A stretch of 64,000 bases of DNA from Marivivens niveibacter. GTDB taxonomy: Bacteria; Pseudomonadota; Alphaproteobacteria; Rhodobacterales; Rhodobacteraceae. Position numbers and translations under genes: made by a program. Positions 34,401-44,782 of the stretch are shown here, in pieces. Position 1 is the stretch's first letter; each line of letters starts with the position of its first letter. Under the pieces are notes generated by a model. That model did not search any database and had not been told where the DNA came from. It worked only from the letters and a program-made list of their open reading frames with translations. The stretch lies in contig NZ_MSPP01000001.1 of the NCBI RefSeq assembly GCF_002150005.2, positions 1,054,001 through 1,118,000 on the forward strand, given 5' to 3'.

Positions 34401-36628
34401 GCAGCGCTGCGCCCCATCTGTTCCAATACGGTGTCCGTTAAATCGCCCAGCGAAAACGGTTTTGGCAAAAAGGCGGAATTCGGGATCAACGCCCGATTTT
34501 CGCCGAATGCATCTTCGGCGTAGCCCGAAACGAATACGACTTTCGCCTTGGGGCGCTTTTGCAATGCTTCTTTGACCCAAGTCGGCCCATCCAGTCCTGG
34601 CATGATGACATCGGTGACGAAAATATCGATGTGCAGATCAGGATCCGCCAACATAGTCAGAGCCGTTTCACCACAATCAGCCTCTAAAACGGTTAACCCC
34701 TTTAAACGCAGTGCTCGGGATGCAAAAGACCGCACTGGCGCCTCATCCTCGACCAGCAAAACCACACCTTCGCGTGACAAAAGCGGCGTCTTTTCAATGA
34801 TCTGGGGCGCGATTTCTGCCTTGTCTTCGATTGGATCAAAGGACGGGAAATATAGGGTAAATACAGACCCTTCGTCCAACTCACTATCAGCAAAGATAAA
34901 CCCGCCAGTTTGTTTCACGATGCCATATGCTGTCGACAAACCAAGGCCCGTACCCTCTCCGGCGCGTTTGGTGGTGTAAAAGGGTTCAAAGATTTTACCC
35001 AATTTTTCCTCCGGAATACCAAAGCCTTCATCGATGACTTTAATCATCGTGTAGTCACCGGCTGGCAGAACGGCGCGGTCGCGGTGAATCGTTTCAGAGA
35101 GAGTGATATTTGCACTTTCGATACGGATTTCACCGCCAGTTGGCATCGCATCACGCGCATTCACAACAAGGTTGATAATCACCTGTTCCAACTGCCGTTT
35201 ATCGGCACGTATCTTGTGCAGATCAGGTTCTTCAGAAAAAACTAGCCTGATGCGCTCGCCAACAAGGCGGTTCATCAGATGGGTTAAATCAGACAACACG
35301 TCTGACAGCTCCAAAACCTCTAGCGAAAGGGTTTGCTTTCGAGAAAACGCCAAAAGCTGTGCAACCAAACTGCCCGCGCGATTTGCATTTTGGTGGATCT
35401 GAATCAGGTCGCCATAATCCTGATCGCCCTGATCATGACGCAGTAACAACAGGTCGCAATGCCCTGAAATTGCTGTCAAAAGATTGTTGAAATCATGAGC
35501 AACGCCGCCCGCCAATTGCCCGATTGCTTGCATTTTTTGGCTTTGAACAAATTGCGCCTCTAGCGATTTGAACTCTGTCATATCATTCAAGACCGCGATC
35601 AAATGCCGATCAGAGCCTGTACCCGTTGCGTGCAATGAAACCTGCACGAAAAAATCCTGACGATGCCCTTTGCCGCGTAAAAACTCGCGACAATTCGCAC
35701 TGCGGCCTTCGGCAACATCTGACAACCATTCGATCATCGGGCGGCCCAAGCCCTCTAGCACATCGGAAAGTCTAGAATGATCATTAATTTCAACGCCTAA
35801 CAACGCACAGCTTTCGCGATTTGCGGCGATAATTTCACCCGTTTTGGCAATTTTCATTAATGGCACAGGCAAATCTTCAATGGCGTGCCAATCAGCCACG
35901 GGCGGCAGTGCATTGGACACACCGGGCAAAAGAAAAACCTCCTGCCGGCCGCCTGCAATGTTTGTTGCGGCAATTACGCTGCGCAAGGGACCGTTGTCGG
36001 TATTCACCGAATAGCTACGACCCGAAATCAAATGGGATGTACCAAACAGTTTATCCAACGACCGAACCCGTTGACCCACGATCGCACGCATCGGGTCATT
36101 CATAAATAAAATCGTGCCACTGGGTCCTGCGGTTAACGCGGGCAACGACATTTGATGAGGTTTCGCCGTTGTTTCATTTTCAACTTCGGTGCAGCGCCAC
36201 AAATACAAACCTGCCGCGAACTTCACGACGAACACCGTTAATTGCTGGTCACGGCCATGTATGGTTTCGGAATATGGCTTTGCTTCGGCCAACTGTTGAA
36301 CCTGTAAAATCTTAGCATCTGGCATTGCAAAATAACGTCGTAACAACGTTTCATGCGACTGCCCAGCAGAGGCTGATAACAGTTCACCACGGTCATTGAT
36401 TAAAAAAGCCGGGCCCTTTTCTGATTGCACAATATCACGTGCAGCCTTGATCACTTGGGTGCGACCGTAGTGGCGTACCGTAAGCCATGCGGTAAGGGTT
36501 ACGAAAATACCAGCGAACAACGATGCAACGTAGATAGCGTCATCTGTTCCCGAAAATTGAAACACCGCATAAAGGCTAACGATCAGTGCAATCATTCCGA
36601 TTAGGGCGATGCTGCGCGTTGTATTCAT
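34397..36628 (-). CDS. cckA: Hybrid histidine kinase CckA
   Basis: A 743-residue inner-membrane hybrid kinase, top of the CtrA phosphorelay. Two N-terminal transmembrane helices (about 6-24 and 31-52), then PAS-like regions up to about 350. The H-box is AGGVAHDFNNLLTAISGHCD (His378), followed by the ATPase domain: NARDAMPTGGE (N box), VIDEGFGIPEEKLGKIFEPF (G1/F), and GEGTGLGLSTAYGIV (G2). The C-terminal receiver (about 615-735) has VLLVEDEAPVRSF and the phosphoacceptor Asp673 in FVTDVIMPGLDGP. An in-frame GTG at 36646 would add six residues; neither start has a good ribosome-binding site. The upstream region carries a CtrA-type box. Confidence 0.93.
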   Translation of the reverse strand: MNTTRSIALIGMIALIVSLYAVFQFSGTDDAIYVASLFAGIFVTLTAWLTVRHYGRTQVIKAARDIVQSEKGPAFLINDRGELLSASAGQSHETLLRRYFAMPDAKILQVQQLAEAKPYSETIHGRDQQLTVFVVKFAAGLYLWRCTEVENETTAKPHQMSLPALTAGPSGTILFMNDPMRAIVGQRVRSLDKLFGTSHLISGRSYSVNTDNGPLRSVIAATNIAGGRQEVFLLPGVSNALPPVADWHAIEDLPVPLMKIAKTGEIIAANRESCALLGVEINDHSRLSDVLEGLGRPMIEWLSDVAEGRSANCREFLRGKGHRQDFFVQVSLHATGTGSDRHLIAVLNDMTEFKSLEAQFVQSQKMQAIGQLAGGVAHDFNNLLTAISGHCDLLLLRHDQGDQDYGDLIQIHQNANRAGSLVAQLLAFSRKQTLSLEVLELSDVLSDLTHLMNRLVGERIRLVFSEEPDLHKIRADKRQLEQVIINLVVNARDAMPTGGEIRIESANITLSETIHRDRAVLPAGDYTMIKVIDEGFGIPEEKLGKIFEPFYTTKRAGEGTGLGLSTAYGIVKQTGGFIFADSELDEGSVFTLYFPSFDPIEDKAEIAPQIIEKTPLLSREGVVLLVEDEAPVRSFASRALRLKGLTVLEADCGETALTMLADPDLHIDIFVTDVIMPGLDGPTWVKEALQKRPKAKVVFVSGYAEDAFGENRALIPNSAFLPKPFSLGDLTDTVLEQMGRSAA

Positions 36629-36693
36629 CGAAAAAATATTTCTCACGGCCTAATAGGACTCCCAGCGTTAGAGACCTGTTTGCCAAGCAAGGG

Positions 36694-36708
36694 TTAACGG
36701 AAAGTTAA
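36694..36708. promoter_or_regulatory. CtrA-type box (TTAA-N7-TTAA) upstream of cckA
   Basis: TTAA (36694-36697), seven bases CGGAAAG, TTAA (36705-36708), 66-80 bases before the cckA ATG. A third TTAA follows at 36713. The exact N7 spacing is the full CtrA recognition pattern of alphaproteobacteria. Confidence 0.65.
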
Positions 36709-36754
36709 AACGTTAACCAACTATATGAGAAAATTTCACACACTCAACCTTGGG

Positions 36755-37909
36755 TTAAGTGCGTTGCAAAATCGCCTGATAAAATCCGTCGCCATCCGCC
36801 GTTGGGCGAAGGCGCAATTCATCAACCACCGTCCAATTTGCGTTTTGTGATACAAACTGATCAACGACCCCGCGATTTTCGGCCTCAATCACTGAACACG
36901 TCGCATAGGCCAGCCAACCGTCGGCAGTTACATATTTCTGCGCTGTATTCAGTATGGATAGCTGGATTTCATTCAGTGCGGCTAACCGTGCAGGCGTGAA
37001 TTTCCATTTTGCATCAGGCGTTCGGCGCCACGTGCCACTGCCACTGCACGGTGCGTCACACAGAACGCCGTCGAAAGATGCACCTTTGGGAACTTGCGGG
37101 GAAACGGCAATCCGTACCCCTGCCCGTTTCGCACGTGGCGCAATGTCTTTCATCCGCGCAGGGTCGCCATCATGCGCAGTGACGGAAGCGCCGCGGTCCG
37201 CCATACCTAATGATTTACCACCGCCACCGGCGCAGTAATCCAGAACCTTTGCGCCTTCGATAATCGGCAGGCGTTCGATCGCGATCTGGCTGGAGGCGTC
37301 CTGCATATCAAACAGGCCATCTTCCCATGCGGGCGATTGTTGTAAACGGCGCGGGTTGGTCAGAATGCGCAGAGCCGTCGCGGAACCATCAACAGGTTCT
37401 GCACCGATTTCAAAATCACGCAGATCACAGATTAAACGATCACGGCTAATTCGCTGCGAGTTGGTGCGGATAAACACATTGGCGCGTTCCCGCTGGGCCA
37501 TGGCCACGCTGGCAGCGTCATCGCCGTAGACATCGACCAAAGGCTGCCACAGCCAATCAGGCCAATCACAGCGTTCTTGTTCCAACATATCGGCGGTATG
37601 GGCGGCCTCTTCGTCTGTTAACGGCGCGGGCGCGTGGCCTTCGCCTGTGAAAACAGCCGTCAGATCAGCACCCTCATTGCGCAGATAGCCAATCATCAAC
37701 GCTCGGCCTGTATCACCGCCGCCAACAGCGGCAGAGCTGCGCATGGTGCGCAACACATCAAACACGTGGTCACGCACAGCGGCGCGGTCTTTGGACCCTG
37801 CAAAACGCGACGACCGAGACCACGCAAGTAGCGCAGCCTCGGCTGGTTGTCCGTTTTGGATCTGGTCAAGAACGGCAATCGCCGCCGCAACCCGCGCAGC
37901 TGGAGTCAC
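36755..37909 (-). CDS. RsmB/NOP-family RNA (cytosine-C5) methyltransferase
   Basis: A 384-residue enzyme. An N-terminal NusB-like helical part (about 1-110) is followed by the Rossmann methyltransferase domain: VLDYCAGGGGKSLGMADRGA (SAM loop), GVLCDAPCSGSGTWRRTPDA (motif IV with the Pro-Cys release cysteine), and WLAYATCSVIEAENRGVVDQ (motif VI catalytic cysteine). This is the RsmB/NOL1/NOP2/Sun family, which makes 5-methylcytosine in rRNA or tRNA; the exact target is uncertain. The start codon is GTG at 37909, directly abutting the guaB TAA, so the two are cotranscribed. Confidence 0.9.
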   Translation of the reverse strand: MTPAARVAAAIAVLDQIQNGQPAEAALLAWSRSSRFAGSKDRAAVRDHVFDVLRTMRSSAAVGGGDTGRALMIGYLRNEGADLTAVFTGEGHAPAPLTDEEAAHTADMLEQERCDWPDWLWQPLVDVYGDDAASVAMAQRERANVFIRTNSQRISRDRLICDLRDFEIGAEPVDGSATALRILTNPRRLQQSPAWEDGLFDMQDASSQIAIERLPIIEGAKVLDYCAGGGGKSLGMADRGASVTAHDGDPARMKDIAPRAKRAGVRIAVSPQVPKGASFDGVLCDAPCSGSGTWRRTPDAKWKFTPARLAALNEIQLSILNTAQKYVTADGWLAYATCSVIEAENRGVVDQFVSQNANWTVVDELRLRPTADGDGFYQAILQRT

Positions 37910-39391
<1,482 letters not shown>

Positions 39392-39559
39392 CTATTACAT
39401 GGATATCCCCAATGGGAAAGCCCTAAGAACAAAAAAATCCAACAAAGCCGTGTGATCAGGCGCTGCAATGACGTATCCGAACACTAACATGACGCTCATC
39501 AACCAATGACGCCGAACGCGGCGTTCTATAAACTGATCCAAAAAGCGCGAGAATACCCC

Positions 39560-41593
39560 ATGACGACTGATCCATTAGTGATCTTTACCCCTTCTGGTAA
39601 ACGCGGGCATTTCCCAGTCGGGACCCCTGTCTTGACGGCTGCACGCAAACTGGGCGTTGATCTGGATTCCGTGTGCGGCGGACGCGGCATCTGTTCGAAA
39701 TGCCAAATCACTCCGTCCTATGGTGAATTTGCCAAACACGGCGTTACCGTTGCCGATGATGCGATCAGTCCGAAAAACGCGGTGGAGGACCGCTACGACG
39801 AAAAACGCGGGCTGAAACCTGGTCGCCGTTTGGGATGTCAGGCAACGATCCAATCCGATGTTGTGATCGACGTGCCTGCCGAAAGTCAGGTCCACCGTCA
39901 GGTCATCCGCAAAAGCGCGGCCCAACGTGATATCGTCATGGATCCAGCAACGTCCGTTCACTATGTCAAAGTGGCTGAACCTGACATGCACGACCCATCG
40001 GGCGATTTCGAACGGCTACAGGACGCTCTGCGCAACGAATTGGGTATGGACCGCGTCATGGTCGACCTGCCGATCCTACGTAAACTGCAACCCGCATTGC
40101 GCAAAGGCGAATGGGGCGTAACCGTGACCCTGTATCAAGACCACACGGGCGCCCCTGCCCGCATTCTGGACATCGCCCCCGGTTTTGATGAACGGCCCAT
40201 CTATGGTCTGGCGATTGATCTGGGATCGACGACTGTCGCCGCGCACCTGTGCGATTTAAAAACGGGCGAAGTCATTGCGTCATCCGGTCTGATGAACCCG
40301 CAAATCCGTTTCGGCGAAGACCTGATGAGCCGCGTTTCCTATGCCATGATGAACAAAGGCGGCGATCAGGAAATGACCATTGCCGTGCGCGACGCGATCA
40401 GCGATCTGGCCCGCGAAATCGCAACCGAGGCCGACATCCCAACCGACCGCATCATGGAAACGGTGTTCGTCTGTAACCCAGTGATGCACCACCTGTTGTT
40501 GGGTATCGATCCGGTCGAACTGGGCCAAGCGCCCTTCGCATTGGCAACTGGCGACAGCCTATCGCTGGGTGCGACCGACCTAAACCTGACAGGCATGAAT
40601 GACTCCGCGCGGGTTTACATCCTACCGTGCATCGCGGGTCACGTTGGCGCGGATTGCGCAGCGGTTGCGCTGTCCGAACAACCAGACCAGTCCGATGATT
40701 TGGTTTTGATCGTTGACGTGGGCACCAATGCGGAAATCCTGCTGGGTGATAAAACAGGTGTTCTGGCCTGTTCATCCCCAACCGGCCCCGCGTTCGAAGG
40801 TGCACAGATCAGCAGCGGCCAACGCGCCGCGCCCGGTGCCATCGAACGGATTGAAATCGATCCTGTCACCAAAGAACCCCGCTTCCGCGTCATTGGCTGT
40901 GACGAATGGTCGGATCATCCTGACTTTGCATCGCTGACCGCACAAACAGGCGTCACGGGCATCTGCGGATCCGGCATTATCGAAGCCGTCGCAGAAATGC
41001 GCACCGCTGGCCTACTGGACCCAACTGGCCTGATCGGCAACGCCGAACAAACCGGCACCCCACGGTGCGAGGCTGAAGGCCGCACCAACGTCTACGTCAT
41101 CCACGATGACACTGCAAACGGCGGCCCGCGCATCACCGTGACCCAAGGCGACATTCGCGCGATCCAGCTGGCGAAATCCGCACTGTACGCGGGCGCACGA
41201 CTATTAATGGATGAAAAAGGCGTAGAAACAGTAGACCGTATCGTACTGGCTGGTGCCTTTGGCGCGCATATCAGCGTGAAGCACGCGCTGATATTGGGCA
41301 TGATCCCTGATGCGCCATTGGACAAAGTCACCAGCGCGGGCAACGCGGCCGGAACGGGCGCACGCATCGCACTGTGTTCGAAAACAGCGCGCAAGCAGAT
41401 CGAAACCACGGTGCGCCAGATCACCAAAGTCGAAACGGCGATCGAACCAAAATTCCAAGAGCATTTCGTCAATGCCAACGCGATCCCACATGCGACGGAC
41501 GGTTTTCCACATTTGACACAAGTCGTCACGCTGCCCGACGCGTCCTTTAATACACAAGGACAAACAGGCGGTCGTCGTCGCCGTCGCGGCTAG
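39560..41593 (+). CDS. RACo-like corrinoid activation protein ([2Fe-2S] ferredoxin + ASKHA ATPase)
   Basis: A 677-residue protein of the RACo/RamA-related family (DUF4445). Residues 1-110 are a plant-type ferredoxin domain with Cys39, Cys45, Cys48 (VCGGRGICSKCQI) and Cys93 (RLGCQ). A linker domain (about 120-220) precedes an ASKHA-fold ATPase: YGLAIDLGSTTVAAHLCDLK, VFVCNPVMHHLLLGI, VLIVDVGTNAEILLG and GITGICGSGIIEAVAEM-like motifs. Family members use ATP to drive one-electron reduction of Co(II) to Co(I) in corrinoid proteins. The C-terminus is GQTGGRRRRRG, like the tail of the methyltransferase at 18597-19655. The start is uncertain: 39560 gives the family N-terminus, 39506 adds 18 residues. 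Confidence 0.85.
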   Translation: MTTDPLVIFTPSGKRGHFPVGTPVLTAARKLGVDLDSVCGGRGICSKCQITPSYGEFAKHGVTVADDAISPKNAVEDRYDEKRGLKPGRRLGCQATIQSDVVIDVPAESQVHRQVIRKSAAQRDIVMDPATSVHYVKVAEPDMHDPSGDFERLQDALRNELGMDRVMVDLPILRKLQPALRKGEWGVTVTLYQDHTGAPARILDIAPGFDERPIYGLAIDLGSTTVAAHLCDLKTGEVIASSGLMNPQIRFGEDLMSRVSYAMMNKGGDQEMTIAVRDAISDLAREIATEADIPTDRIMETVFVCNPVMHHLLLGIDPVELGQAPFALATGDSLSLGATDLNLTGMNDSARVYILPCIAGHVGADCAAVALSEQPDQSDDLVLIVDVGTNAEILLGDKTGVLACSSPTGPAFEGAQISSGQRAAPGAIERIEIDPVTKEPRFRVIGCDEWSDHPDFASLTAQTGVTGICGSGIIEAVAEMRTAGLLDPTGLIGNAEQTGTPRCEAEGRTNVYVIHDDTANGGPRITVTQGDIRAIQLAKSALYAGARLLMDEKGVETVDRIVLAGAFGAHISVKHALILGMIPDAPLDKVTSAGNAAGTGARIALCSKTARKQIETTVRQITKVETAIEPKFQEHFVNANAIPHATDGFPHLTQVVTLPDASFNTQGQTGGRRRRRG

Positions 41594-41601
41594 CCCCATC
41601 A

Positions 41602-41629
41602 GGCGACGCAGGCACACCCCTGCGTCGCC
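41602..41629 (+). other. Perfect hairpin after the RACo-like gene, no T-tract
   Basis: GGCGACGCAGG (41602-41612) pairs with CCTGCGTCGCC (41619-41629). No T-run follows on either strand, so it may be a weak terminator or an mRNA 3'-end stabiliser. The rest of 41630-41868 shows no gene; it should contain the promoter of the fasciclin gene. Confidence 0.6.
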
Positions 41630-41868
41630 AATCGCGCATTCATTCGACCAGCATCATACATCCCCGTAGCGACGGTTACGGGTTTCGCTCTGGTACCCAA
41701 TCATTCCAGCCGTGGCGCTACGTCGCACCCCACCATTTGGATCACTATAAATTTCCAGATTAACTGATTGTTATATTTCAGAAATAACACGCACGCGTGA
41801 CCGCACCAACTGCATCCAATTCCCGCAACCCTCCGTATACCCTTGCATAACCAAACGGAGAGAGTTCC

Positions 41869-42438
41869 ATGAAAAAGACATTCGCAGCATCGATCATCGC
41901 ACTGGCACTGGGTACTGGCGCAGCATTCGCTGAATCCCACGCAATGACCGACAACCCAATGGTCGGTGGCGCACCAATGTTCGCTGACAAGAACATCGTT
42001 GAAAACGCGGTGAACTCGGCTGATCACACAACCTTGGTTGCGGCGGTACAAGCAGCAGGTCTGGTTGAGACCCTGCAGTCCGAAGGCCCATTCACTGTAT
42101 TTGCTCCAGTGAACGCAGCCTTTGACGCGCTACCAGCTGGCACAGTTGAAACTCTGCTGCAGCCAGAAAACAAAGATATGCTGACCAAAATCCTGACCGC
42201 GCACGTTGTTGCAGGTGACTGGTCCGCAGCTGATATCGTATCGGCAGTTCGCGCATCGAGCGACGGTTTCTACCACTTTAACGCGGTATCGGGCGACGCA
42301 TTATCCGCGCAACTATCCCCATCGGGTAACGTATACATCTACGATGAATCGGGTAACGCAGCGTTGGTCACCATTGCTGACGTGAACCAGTCTAACGGCG
42401 TCATCCACGTAATCGACGGGGTCCTGCTGCCAAAATAA
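41869..42438 (+). CDS. Secreted fasciclin-domain protein
   Basis: A 189-residue exported protein. MKKTFAASIIALALGTGAAF followed by AESHA is a Sec signal peptide. Residues about 45-187 are one FAS1 domain: NIVENAVNSADHTTLVAAVQ, then the H1 box FTVFAPVNAAFDALPAGTV, LTKILTAHVVAG, and the H2-like end NGVIHVIDGVLLPK. FAS1 proteins act in adhesion or bind small ligands at the cell surface. CGGAGAGAG lies upstream. Monocistronic, closed by a strong terminator. Confidence 0.92.
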   Translation: MKKTFAASIIALALGTGAAFAESHAMTDNPMVGGAPMFADKNIVENAVNSADHTTLVAAVQAAGLVETLQSEGPFTVFAPVNAAFDALPAGTVETLLQPENKDMLTKILTAHVVAGDWSAADIVSAVRASSDGFYHFNAVSGDALSAQLSPSGNVYIYDESGNAALVTIADVNQSNGVIHVIDGVLLPK

Positions 42439-42460
42439 TCGCCACTCACGGGGAACGACG

Positions 42461-42495
42461 TGGCCGTCGCAGATTATCTGCGGCGGCCATTTTTA
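42461..42495 (+). terminator. Terminator of the fasciclin gene
   Basis: TGGCCGTCGCAG and CTGCGGCGGCCA form a long stem (one T-G pair) with a short ATTAT loop, followed by TTTTTA. It abuts the convergent pgi gene. Confidence 0.85.
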
Positions 42496-42497
42496 TA

Positions 42498-44102
42498 TCA
42501 AAGCCCGCGGGTTTTCAGGAACTTGACCAACTTGGCCGTCGATCCGTCTTTATCCTCAGCGCCTTGGCTACCTTCGACGATAGGCTGCAAAGCTGTCGCC
42601 AATTCTTTGCCCAATTCAACGCCCCATTGGTCATAGGAGTTGATGCCCAAAACGACGCCTTCAACGAACACACGGTGTTCATACAGCGCAACAATTTGGC
42701 CCAGCATGAACGGGTCCAATTTAGGATAGGCGATGGTGACCGACGGGCGGTTGCCTTTGAACACGCGGTGGGCCGCCTGACGTTCCAGTTCGTCGCCTTC
42801 GAATTTACCGGCAATGATTGCGCGGGCTTCATCCAGCGAACGGCCTTTCATCAAGGCTTCGGATTGGGCCAGACAGTTGGCGACCAATAGCTGGTGTTGG
42901 TGATGCAATTCAGGGTCATGGCCTTCGGCAGCGACCAAAAATTCGCATGGGATCACGCGCGTACCTTGGTGGATCAACTGATAGAACGCGTGCTGGCCAT
43001 TTGTGCCAGGTTCGCCCCAAACAACTGGGCCGCTGTCAAACGGCAGGTCAGTGCCGTCCATGCTGACGCCTTTGCCGTTGCTTTCCATTTCCAACTGCTG
43101 AAGGTAGGCAGGCAAACGCGCCAAATTGTTGTCATACGGCAGTACGGCACGAGTCGCATGACCGCACACCTGATTGTGCCAGATACCGACCAGAGCCAGC
43201 AGCGCGGGCAAGTTTTCTTCCCATTTCGCGGAACGGAAATGGGTATCCATCGCCTGACCACCACGCAAAAACGCGCGGAATGCATCTGGGCCAATTGCGA
43301 TCATCAACGACAAGCCAATCGGGCCCCACATCGAATAACGGCCACCAACCCAGTCTTCGAACCCGAAAACGCGAGCGGCAGGAATACCGAAGGCCGCCGT
43401 TTTATCCATTGCCGTGGAAAGCGCAGCAAACTGACCTGCGGGTTCGGTCACCGCTTCGCTCATCCACGCTTTGGCGGTGCGAGCGTTGGTCATTGTCTCG
43501 ATCGTCGTGAAGGTTTTCGAGGCGACAATCACCAGCGTCGTTTCAGGATCGCACTGACGCAAAACCTGCGAAATATCAGCAGGATCAACGTTTGAAACGA
43601 AATGACAGCGCGGCCCATCGACGTAAGGCGCCAGCGCCAAATACGCCATCGCAGGTCCAAGGTCAGAGCCGCCAATGCCGATGTTGATCACATCGGTGAT
43701 TTTACCACCCTGCCCTGTGAATTCGCCCGAACGGATCGCATTCGCGAAATCGGCCATGCGGTCCAGCGTTTGCCGGACCTCTGGGATGACGTCTGTTCCA
43801 TCTACATCAACCGAACCACCATCCAAATTACGCAGCGCCGTGTGCAACACCGCGCGGCCTTCGGTTTCGTTGATTTTATCGCCCGAGAACATCGCATCGC
43901 GGCGTTCGGCTACTTTGGACTGGTCCAAAAGACCGATCAGCATGTCGCGCGCATCAGAGTCGATGTTGGTTTTCGAATAATCAAACAACAGCTCACCCGC
44001 TTGTGCCGAAAAATCATCGGCGCGGCGCAGGTCCAGCATGTCTTCGATACGACGAGATTTGATGGTGTCGTAGTGGGATTTAAGGTCGTCAAATTTGGTC
44101 AT
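42498..44102 (-). CDS. pgi: Glucose-6-phosphate isomerase
   Basis: A 534-residue enzyme interconverting glucose-6-phosphate and fructose-6-phosphate. The SIS folds carry the family signatures: [37 protein letters not shown], and [20 protein letters not shown]; the C-terminal [14 protein letters not shown] segment provides the catalytic Lys region. The ATG at 44102 shares one base with the pgl TAA, so translation is probably coupled. Last gene of zwf-pgl-pgi, an order that supports cycling of hexose phosphates through the Entner-Doudoroff route; edd and eda are not in view. Confidence 0.96.
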   Translation of the reverse strand: MTKFDDLKSHYDTIKSRRIEDMLDLRRADDFSAQAGELLFDYSKTNIDSDARDMLIGLLDQSKVAERRDAMFSGDKINETEGRAVLHTALRNLDGGSVDVDGTDVIPEVRQTLDRMADFANAIRSGEFTGQGGKITDVINIGIGGSDLGPAMAYLALAPYVDGPRCHFVSNVDPADISQVLRQCDPETTLVIVASKTFTTIETMTNARTAKAWMSEAVTEPAGQFAALSTAMDKTAAFGIPAARVFGFEDWVGGRYSMWGPIGLSLMIAIGPDAFRAFLRGGQAMDTHFRSAKWEENLPALLALVGIWHNQVCGHATRAVLPYDNNLARLPAYLQQLEMESNGKGVSMDGTDLPFDSGPVVWGEPGTNGQHAFYQLIHQGTRVIPCEFLVAAEGHDPELHHQHQLLVANCLAQSEALMKGRSLDEARAIIAGKFEGDELERQAAHRVFKGNRPSVTIAYPKLDPFMLGQIVALYEHRVFVEGVVLGINSYDQWGVELGKELATALQPIVEGSQGAEDKDGSTAKLVKFLKTRGL

Positions 44103-44773
44103 TAGCTTTCGGCCCAATGGACAGTTGCGCCAGACAAAATTGACGCAACGGGTGCTTCGTCTGCGGACAGGTGACGCGCTTTTTCCAGAGCTTCGCGTTT
44201 ATCCGCGCCTTTGATTACAATGTGACGGCGGATCGCATGACGCAGCACATGCGCAGACAGTGTGATACGCGGCTCTGGTGCGCCAGGTGCGCGCATCGGA
44301 TACAAAATGTCCGTACCGTGAAGCGCATCATTCAAACGATCAGCGCCAGGGAAAATGGATGCCGTGTGCATATCAGCGCCCATGCCCAGCAGGCAGACGG
44401 AAATCGGCAGTTTGGGCGCGATATTCGCCGACAGTTCGGGCAATTTTTCTTCGGCGGTGCCGCCGTCGGCGTATAGCGGCAGGTAATTCGCCGCCGCCGC
44501 GCGATCAACTAGCAAACGCTGTTTCAACAGTCGGGTGTTGGAACGATCGGAATCCTCTGGCACCCAGCGTTCATCGGTCAGCATGACGTTAACGCGGGCC
44601 CAATCCAGATCGACTGCGCAAAGTTGGTCAAAAATCGGACCAGGTGTTGTGCCACCCGGAACGGCCAAGGTTGCAAATTCATCCGACTGTAGGCTTTCGC
44701 GCAATTCCCCTGCGATCACATTCGCAAGGTCGATCATCATCATTTCGGCGTCAGCGTATTCGATTAGTTCCAT
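44102..44773 (-). CDS. pgl: 6-Phosphogluconolactonase
   Basis: A 223-residue enzyme of the SOL/DevB family that hydrolyses 6-phosphogluconolactone. Motifs: [60 protein letters not shown] and [18 protein letters not shown]. Length fits the family. It lies between zwf (9 bases upstream) and pgi (one-base overlap), so the three form one transcript acting on the same metabolite pool. Confidence 0.95.
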   Translation of the reverse strand: MELIEYADAEMMMIDLANVIAGELRESLQSDEFATLAVPGGTTPGPIFDQLCAVDLDWARVNVMLTDERWVPEDSDRSNTRLLKQRLLVDRAAAANYLPLYADGGTAEEKLPELSANIAPKLPISVCLLGMGADMHTASIFPGADRLNDALHGTDILYPMRAPGAPEPRITLSAHVLRHAIRRHIVIKGADKREALEKARHLSADEAPVASILSGATVHWAES

Positions 44774-44782
44774 TGTCTTTCC

